A stretch of DNA of 52,890 bases from Acanthaster planci (lineage: Eukaryota > Echinodermata > Asteroidea > Valvatida > Acanthasteridae), in assembly GCF_001949145.1 (NCBI RefSeq), contig NW_019091365.1, forward strand, positions 1,957,743 through 2,010,632, given 5' to 3'. The notes below the pieces were generated by a model. The model did no database searches, was not told the origin of the DNA, and was given only the letters and a program-made list of their open reading frames with translations. Made by a program: the position numbers and the translations under genes. Position 1 is the stretch's first letter. Each line of letters opens with the position of its first letter. Below, piece by piece: positions 39,901-48,900 of the stretch.

Positions 39901-42900
39901 TGAGCTGGTTCTGGTCATCCCCAAACAACTGCTTCAATCTTCACTTAATGCAGAGGCCCCAGAGTTTGTCCCTCTCCCACAAGCGGGTGAACCATGCTTA
40001 ACCCCAGAATGTCGTCCACTTTCTTTTGAGGAAGTTCGTGGCGTTGAGGGAAACTCAGCCTCTGAGCAGCCTTCGTCTCCTTGTGGGAAAATCCTGGATA
40101 ACATCGAAGAATCATCTGGAACCTCAATGGCGTCTCCAGTGTCATGGAATCTTTCCCTGCCTGACACGGATGTAACAGAGGCGCCTACAGCAGATAGTCC
40201 TGTCGCATCATCAGCACTTGTGACCTCTCCATCAAGTACTCACGATAATAGCCGACTGTTAAAGACACTCATACTCCTGAGTCAAGTTTTGTTAGACGAT
40301 CAACTCGGGTGTCAAGTCCACTCCTGCGGATGAAGTTTGAGGTGAAACCTGTGTTTTCCCGGCAAATTCAAACTCATGGGATGTTTGCCAAATTGAAAGC
40401 AAAGGTTTTTGGTCATTAGGTATGTATGTGTATTTGTACCTATACCCTTGTTTTCTCTTTTCCTTTTGCTCCTGGAGTTAGCAAGTTATGAAAGGGGAGG
40501 ATGTAACCCCGTCCCAAAAGAGGTCTTGGGTTACAATTTAAAATTTTATTTCTTTATGACTGTTTTCCTTTTGCATACTTAAATTGTTCTCTCCTGAGCT
40601 TTGACTTTTCTACTGGTAAGCAGTGCTGCAGTGGTTAACCTTTGAGCTATTGCCTATTCCTTTTGTCAAATAGTCTGCTCTTTCATCGGTTTATTTCTAA
40701 TGTTCCTGCTCTCCTAGAAGATCACAGGATGCTCTTTGTATCCACTGCCTTTAATCTCTGACTAGTACACCAGTGTGTACAATCCCAGTAAATTTTATAG
40801 GAGATCAGCAGGATGTTGAGACACTTAATCCCTAGTTGTTGTTCACACCTTACTCCAAGCTGTTAAAGCCATAAACTTCTGCTGAGTGCTCATCTGCCTA
40901 GATACTAGATGACCAATCAGTATTGGAGTCGTGTGTGGCACTTTTTAAGTTGTCCAATTAGAGCCTGAGCTAGTCATGTGGCAAGGGCATGTTCTGGGGA
41001 GCAGTTTGCCCCAGAGTTTTGGCAAGCTGGGCATTCCAAACTTTGCCGTCGTGCTGACTACATGCCTGCCGAACTCTGTCTGTGCTCTGCACTACTTTTC
41101 TTTGGACTGGAGGACTTCAAAATTCAAGTCTTCCCCTTACATGTATGTTCACGAGTGTTGGCTCTTTGTCTTAGTTACTGAACTGCATGTTCTGAAAGAG
41201 GGTGCCGGACAAGAGTCTCTGTAGTCCACCTGAAGAGCTGTCCTCAGGCCTCTCAGCCACCAAGCTACATATATTGTGACTTGCAGACACAGCACAAGTA
41301 CAGCAAGGCATCTGCGGCACTAATCACCAGCACTAACCTTGCAAGATCTGCAAGTATTCTTTTGCATTACATTTCTTCTGCTGAACTTTGCCCTTCACTT
41401 TTGCCGACTGCCTACACAACACAACGGACTCCTGTCATCCCACCTTGGAACGACTCATCGCAACTCATGTGTACATCTAGAACATCTGCGCCAAAATTTT
41501 TTTTCTTGAGCTCAAAGTGTATTTTAACTTAACAGGATCCCGCATTTTCTGCAAACCTCATATTTTAATTTGTGGCCATCTGAATTGGGGTTCTCTGCAT
41601 TTACTTTGTATTTCTCGTATTGATTGGCTTGGCTGTTTCCCTTCAATAAAGTAAAATCTCTTTTGTATCATAAATGCTGAATTGTGTGAAGTGAAGAGTT
41701 TTTTCAAAAGGGAATTAAATTAATATGAAATTTGGTTCCTGCTATTTTGAAATGTGAACATGGGTTACACATGTAAAACTGTAATGAAGAATTCTTAAAC
41801 ACAACTGAACAGCTTCCCGACTATCTAATCTTTATTCCTTGGTATACTTACACGAATCCTCTGTGCAAGTTATGTTAAAAGTTTCAGTAATTACAAAATT
41901 AACACCACCACAAAAAATTTTAAAAGCTGTAACAAATTCGTGGAGCGATTTAAGACCATGCAGTAAATCAGCTATTTGTGAATGAATATTTTAGTAATAG
42001 TATTTCCAATAATAAGCTTCCCACCCCCTTATTCTAAAAACCATCCGACTCCCCATATTCTAAAAAGCGGGTTGAGTGTATTGCCAATGATATGTCTGAC
42101 CCCCTTTATTCTAAAAAGGGGTCAAGCGCATTTCCAATGACAAACTTCTGAACCCCCTTATACTAAAAAAGGGGGGGGGTGTCTAGTGTATTTCCAATGT
42201 CAAATGTCCGACCCCCTTTTCCCAAAAAGAGAGGGTCGAGTGTATTTCCAATGATAACTGTCCGACCCGCTTGTTCTAAAAACGGGGTCGAGCTTATTCC
42301 AGTGAAAAAGGTCTGAACTCCTCTTTTTTAAAAGAGGGGTTGAGATTTCCAATGACAAACTTCCGACCCCCCTTATTCTAAAAAGGAAGTCGAGTGTATT
42401 TCCAATGACAAACTTCTGATCCCCTCAGTCTGAAAAGGGGGTCGAATGTATTTCCAATAATTAGCTAATTTCTACCACCTTATGCGTCCGATAAGCATCC
42501 GACCACCCTTATAGGTGGGTCGAGTGTATTTCCAATATATTTTCAAGCCCCCCTTATTTAAAAAAAAAAGGGTTGGGATTTCCAGTGACAAACGTCCGTC
42601 CCCCCTGATTCTAAAAAGGGGGTTGAGTGTATTTCCAATGACAAACATCTGACCTCCGGCCCTTATTCTAAAAAGTGGGTGCAGTGTATTTTCAATAGCA
42701 AACGTCTGGCTCGACTTATTCTAAAAAGTGGGGTCGAGTGTATTTCCAATAATAAGCATCGAAACCCCCTTCTTTTAAAAAGGGGGTTTGAGTGTTATTC
42801 CAATGTCAAACGTCAGCTCCCCTTATTCTAAAAAGGGGGGTGCGGTGTATTTCCAATGCAAAATGTCTGACCCCCTTTTTCCAAAAGAGAGGATCGAGTG

Positions 42901-45900
42901 TATTTCCAATGGTAAACGTCCAACCCCTGGCCCTTATTCTACGTGGGGGTCCAGTGTATTTCCAATGACAAATGTCCGTCTTCCCTTTCCTAAAAAGACA
43001 AATGTCAAACGTCCAATCCCCCTTATCCTAAAAAGGGGGTTGAGTGTATTTCCAATGAAAAATGTTTGATCCCCTTTTTCCAAAAAGAGGGGGGTCGAGT
43101 GTATTTCCAATGATAGCACCGGACCCCCTCATTTGAAAAAGGCGGTCGAGTGTATTTCCAATGATATACTTCCAACCCCTTTATTCTAAAAACGGCCTAT
43201 TCCCCTTATTTTAAAAAGTTTGGTCGAGTGTATTTCCAATAACAAAAGGCGGACCTCCCTTTTTCTAAAAAGACAAAACATCAAACATCCGACCCCCTTA
43301 TTCTAAAAAAGGGTCGAGTGTATTTCCAACGATAAGCGTCCAACTCCCCTTATTCTGAAAAGGGGGTTTGTGTGTATTTCCAATGATTACCTGATTTCAA
43401 CCCCTTATTGTTAAAAACGTTCAACCCCCTTATTCTAAAAGGGGGTGGAGTGTATTTCCAATGATTAGCTAAGTTCAACCCCTTATTATTAAAAATGTCC
43501 AACCCCTTATTCTAAAAAGGGGGTCGAGTGTATTTCCAATGACAAACTCCTGATCCCTCTTATTCTAAGAAGGGGTCCAGTATATTTCCAATGAAAAATA
43601 TCCGACCCCCTTTTTCCAAAAAGAGGGGTCGAATGTATTTCCAATGATGACTGGGGTCAAGTGTATTTCCACGGTCCCACCCCCTTATTCTAAAAAGGGG
43701 GTTGAGTGTATTTCCAATGACAAACATCCAACCCCCTTTTTTTAAAAGAGGGGTTGAGATTTCCAATGACAAATGTCCGACCCCCTTATTCTCAAAAGGG
43801 GGTCGAGTGTATTTCCAATGACAAACTTCTGATCCCCTTATTCTAAAAAGGGGGTCCAGTGTATTTCCAATGAAAAATGTCCGATCCTTTTTTGCAAAAA
43901 GAGGGGGTCGAGTGTATTTCCAATGGTAAGCGTCCAATAATAAACGTCCGACTTCCCTTATTCTAAAAAGGGGGGTCAAGTGTATTTCTAATGATAAGTG
44001 TCCGACCCCCTTATCCAAAAAATGGGGTCCAGTACGTGTATTTCCGATGACAATTGTCCGCCCCCTGCCCCAATTCAAGTGGTGATGAAAACCACACTAA
44101 ATATAGAACATACATGTACATATACCTACATGCATTTAAGTTAATTCACTTCAAATGTGGTATTAAGACAGCCATCAATATTATTACTGATTTATGTGTA
44201 TGCACCCTCCATGTAAGTAAGCAAATGCCTGTTGGCCACAGCCGACACAACACAGCCATCAACAGTACTCCAGAGCATGCATGTCCAAAACCATTGACTT
44301 GCGGCCACACGTCAACCCTCACAAACTGGATCGAACTACCTTTATTAGGGGGGGCCCATTACTTTGTGTCGTGGCCAGTGTATACTACTAATCATTAGGA
44401 GTATACACTGGCCACGACACACCTGCAACAGTAGATCCAGTTTTAGGAGTTTGTTTGCAGAACTAAGAAGAAGAAGAACTGAAAGATGAAATTTACGACT
44501 GAGGCCAGCAGTAATATATAATGGAGATAAACGCTATGCACAAAACCTCCGGCCAATGGGGTTTTCCTATTCAAGGCATCCGGACCACTTATCACGAGAG
44601 TATGCTAGTAATGGAGAGTAACACTGGCCCAAAGAGTCATAGTTGCTGGGTACTGACTACTTGATTGTTATATGCGATGGTCTGCGTTTTCATCAGGTAA
44701 TGAAGAAATTACAGGAGTCAAAACGTTCATGAAGTCCATCATCGTAAATGGACACATCAATATCACAGGTATGGCATTTTTTGATTGGTTAAACTTGATT
44801 TTTAGAAAACGCAGCAAAGTCTTGCATTTCTTGCTCTTACAGAAAAGTGTGAAGCTGAAATGTAGAAATAATTATTTCAAGCTATATTTGCTCGCAAAAG
44901 TATCTTAATGCAAACAACATTTTGGCTAACCGTTTTTTCCCCCAGTTTTCAGTGTGTCCCTAACTTCTCTTTTGGTCTTCTCACAACAGGGTTTGTCAAT
45001 GGTGTGGACATCTCTAACCTGTACACCAGAACCTTCAAACTGAACAGCCCCCAGAATGTCACAGCACCCAAACAATTCACACAGTCTGTCAGGGTGACAG
45101 GCGACATCGTCGTCACAGGGTTGGTTGATGGCGTGGACTTGAACGAAGAGGCAGTGACCCTCAACACCGACCAGACAATAGGGGGCACTATCTCCTTCAC
45201 CGTACCTGTCATTGTGAATGGGAACATGACAGTAGTAGGCAAGTATTTTTCCCCAGTGTGCTGTTTACCGGATGTATCAGCCCTTTGCTGACAAATACGT
45301 AAATTTTAGTATAAATGAGGAAATGTCAGATCGCGTGTGTCTTGGTTTGTGTAAGAACAAATCTGAAACAAATGTTACTTATTACTCTGATAAGCCAAGC
45401 AGTTCCATTTGTAAGTCCGGCTCAGTAGGTTCTGACCATCATTATTTTGCACAAGACCAGGCAAGGACACTCTCAACGCACAGCCCTTTTCAAGTTTGTT
45501 TTATCGTCCCACGACCCTCATTGACCAGGCTTTGTGGACGGAGTTAATCTGACTGACCTCGTGACGGAGCGAGCCACCCTGACCAGCAACGAATCCGTCC
45601 GTGGCCTGCTGACCTTTCAAGGCCACGTGACCCTGAGGCGCAATGTGACCGTCGCTAACCTGTTTGATGGAGTCTCGCTGCCGTACCTGTGGTCCCTGCA
45701 TGAGACTCTGCTGAGCTGGATCCGAGTGGACGTTGAGAATCTATTACTAATCTCTGCCGACCAGTGCCTTGCTGTCAAACACCTGCAGCGGGCCTATGCA
45801 AGTAAGTAATGTCACCAGCGGGCAGTGGCAGTAGCAGTGGCAGGGAGGAAGGACACTTGGGGGTCTGTCATTTTCTGGAGGGGACACGTTAGAATCTGGA

Positions 45901-48900
45901 CAACCATGTTCTCATGGAGTGATAGGTAGAGCACTGAACGAGGCAAACTCCCACTAATTTTTTTTCCCCTTCTCGGGGGGACCAACCTTATGCCAACCTT
46001 AGTTACAGCACTGCCAGTGGGGAAGCTGACATTTCTGTCTGTGAGAATAGTTCATAGCACCAAAGTATTTGTCTTTGGAGGCACAAATTGTGCTTTAGTG
46101 GGCAAAAATTCATATTTTGTGGATAAACAAAATGTATTAGGCATACATCAATCTTCTACTTTATCCCAGTGGTACAGCTGGGGACTGGGGATGACGTAAG
46201 TCCAAAATATTTCCCGGCCATGAAAAGTGGGGGCTTGAGACCATCTGACACTGGGGGCATTCCTCATGATATAAATGTATGTTTTTAATATGTATTCTTA
46301 CACCCCTGAACCTTGCACCAAAACAGCATATTTACAGCTTTTTTCCCATTTTTCCCTTTGTTTTTTCGGTGCTAATGAATATATTGTGGTTGTAAGGAAG
46401 TCCAAGATATTCTTGAAAATGGGCCTTACTTTTTTCGTCACCACTAAAAAGTGTGTGGGGGGGATATATATCCCCATACCCCAGAGTTTATGCCCCTGCT
46501 TTATGCCCTCTTGAATGTTAGAAGCAGACTCAATACCTCAAAGCAGAACATCTCTCACTACAACCCTACCCCAGAAAAGTTTTAAAATGAATTTGGTCCA
46601 TGATAACATTCTGTTCTGTGTTGGTTTCAGACACAGTGGAAGAATTTTCTCACACCTCTGAAGTCCAAGAGATGGAGTTTCGGATTCAGAGCTTTGAGTC
46701 ATTTGTGCTGGACGACGTCACTCATTTGGCCTTGGCCATCCATTCAGACAGTGTCAACAACCTGTGTGTAGACAGCTACGTCTATGCGTGGGACGAAGAT
46801 AGCTACGAGTTCGTCCAGAAAGGTTTGTGTCGGAGTAGCTGATGAAGCCAAGGTGTTGTAGCTCAATGTAATGGTTACAGCTTACCAGTTAATTTCAATT
46901 TCATGGTCAATTTATGACAATCAGTTCCATGCCACTGAAGAGAAGTTGTGGCTTGATGGCTTTAAGAATCATTTTGTTTGATCTGGTAATGCATTTTAAT
47001 TGACAGCTTCATAAGACAGGCCCTGATTAAAAAATCAGTAGATTTGTGCCTCATAGCAAAGCTGGATCTCCCAAGAATGTATTCTGAAAGTGCAAAGAAA
47101 AACGCTTCGCTCAGAAAACATTTCAGAAGTGTTGTGCAAGGTCTCAGAATTAATATGTGTTAGATGCTTGAGATAATCAATTATATTCTGTTGCCTGGTG
47201 TATTATTGGAGATCTGGTTTTGCTTCATTCTTTACCTTAGCGGCTATTGCAACTAATGGTGCGTACAGCTGGCATGCTTTCAGGAGACAAGGAACACAGT
47301 ACATTGCTATAGCAAATGAAGGCACTAATCCATGCAGTGGAGGTAAGGATAAAAATTCTATGACTGTTTTGGACTTGCAGTGTGAAATTCAGATGTCCTG
47401 ATTGACTTAATGGATTTCATATGTTATTCACTTCTGTTTTTCTCTAGTGGCATAGCTAAATGGGGCTTGGGGTTGGGGCATGCCACCCCCTCCCTTGTTT
47501 GAGACTTGTGGCCCGCCTTCCCGTGCCCCTCCCACTTGGCAATAAGAGAAGGGAAAGAAATCTGATGATAGTGATTGTTTGAACTGGACCAAATCCACTG
47601 AGTGCCCCACCCCCACCTCCAAACCACTACCGTTACTCCACTGGTTTCTGTCATAGAATTTCAGTCCGAATACCTACTTTTGGAGTTTCAAAAATGGAGT
47701 AATTTTTCTGCAGCTGCTTAAGCCTAAGAAATTTTCTTTTGTGTGAATGTGGTCAAGTTTGTCTGCTTTTCACTGATACAGGGGTGCATAATTAACTATC
47801 AGTCTACCAGTGATTTGGTTGCTGCGACAGACACTGATCTCATGGTTTAGTGAGCAGGGGGGTAACGGCTGTGAAGCACTTTGAGACTTTGATGCGCTGT
47901 ATATGCTCTGTTTGTCATCATTACTTAAGGTTTTTGGCCAGTGTCATTGATTGGGTTGGTTTTGCACATTTCATGTAGATGACAGTGTCAATAACACCAT
48001 CTATTACTACAACGGCACCCACTTCCTGGAGCATCAAGGCCTCGAGTCATCGGAGTCCCGAGAGATCGACACAACAGTCATTGATGGTGACCTGTATCTG
48101 GCTCTAGCCAACACCAAGACCAGTGCCCTGTCCACCCTCTATTTGCAAGCCCAAGACGGACTGTTTTATGAAGCGCAGAACTTTAGCGTCGGAGGTAATC
48201 ACTGCTTTGGCGTTCCATAGGACATCAAGTCACTGATCTGTTTTTATAAGAGATTTCTTGCTTCGAAATTTCAGGCCGAAAATGTTCAGGAGAAACCACC
48301 TGGGAAAACTTGATTGGTGGAGGGCATGAATCCACAACCTCCCAGCAGTGCTTGATTTGTTATAAAGAGCCTGGTCCCAATTTCATGTCGCTGCTAAGCA
48401 AACAATTTTATACTAATAGAGGCTCTGTGTATTTCATGGAGACCGTACTAGCAGTTAGCACAGCAAAAGGCATGCTAGTCTCCAAAGAAAAATTTGCTTA
48501 ATGTAGTGACAAAACAATGGAAATCTCTATGCATGTGCTGCGGGTAGCAAAATTTTCGGCTATCGTGAGCACAACTTTACTGCTAACTGTTAAGCAGCGC
48601 CATGAAATAGGGCCCTGGTCTGGGACATTAGAACTACGGAAGGGGACCATAAGTAAGATATCTCCATGTAAATTTGATGGTCCTTCTCAGGTATGAGGCT
48701 AACATTTAGGGTGTTTATCACGCCTTAGGTAGGCAAGGAAAATGAAGTGTTACAAAAAAAATATCCTTGTCTCCTTTTTAATTTTAAAAATGTCTCTTTT
48801 GGGAGAATCGTGGCAACATCCCCCCTTCGCTCTTTGCCAATTTGAACCCTGAAGTTGCCATATTCTTGCATTTTTGCATGGAGAATTTGCCTCCATAGTT

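Larger units (their letters stand above)
34054..41670 (+). mobile_element. Degenerate Gypsy (Ty3-type) LTR retrotransposon
   Basis: Two direct LTRs starting TGTAACCCCGTCCC flank gag, protease, reverse transcriptase, RNase H and integrase in the Gypsy order. All pol domains are cut by stops and frameshifts, and the 5' LTR lacks its last 60 or so bases. LTRs differ at about 3% of positions in the stretch I compared, so insertion is moderately old. No clear target duplication is seen. Confidence 0.92.

Noticed and set aside
34045-41680. Target duplication of the Gypsy element
   Set aside because: taaat occurs near both ends but not directly at the TG...CA borders, so it is not convincing.
42018-44068. 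CRISPR or tRNA-like array
   Set aside because: Spacers are not unique and units drift; it is a minisatellite.
43560-44078. 172-codon open frame on the minus strand and a 93-codon frame at 42788-43069
   Set aside because: Both translate the hairpin minisatellite (GNTLDPLFRIRG-like repeats); no splice or coding evidence.
44949-45242. 97-codon minus-strand frame opposite exon 28
   Set aside because: Shadow of a conserved exon on the + strand.
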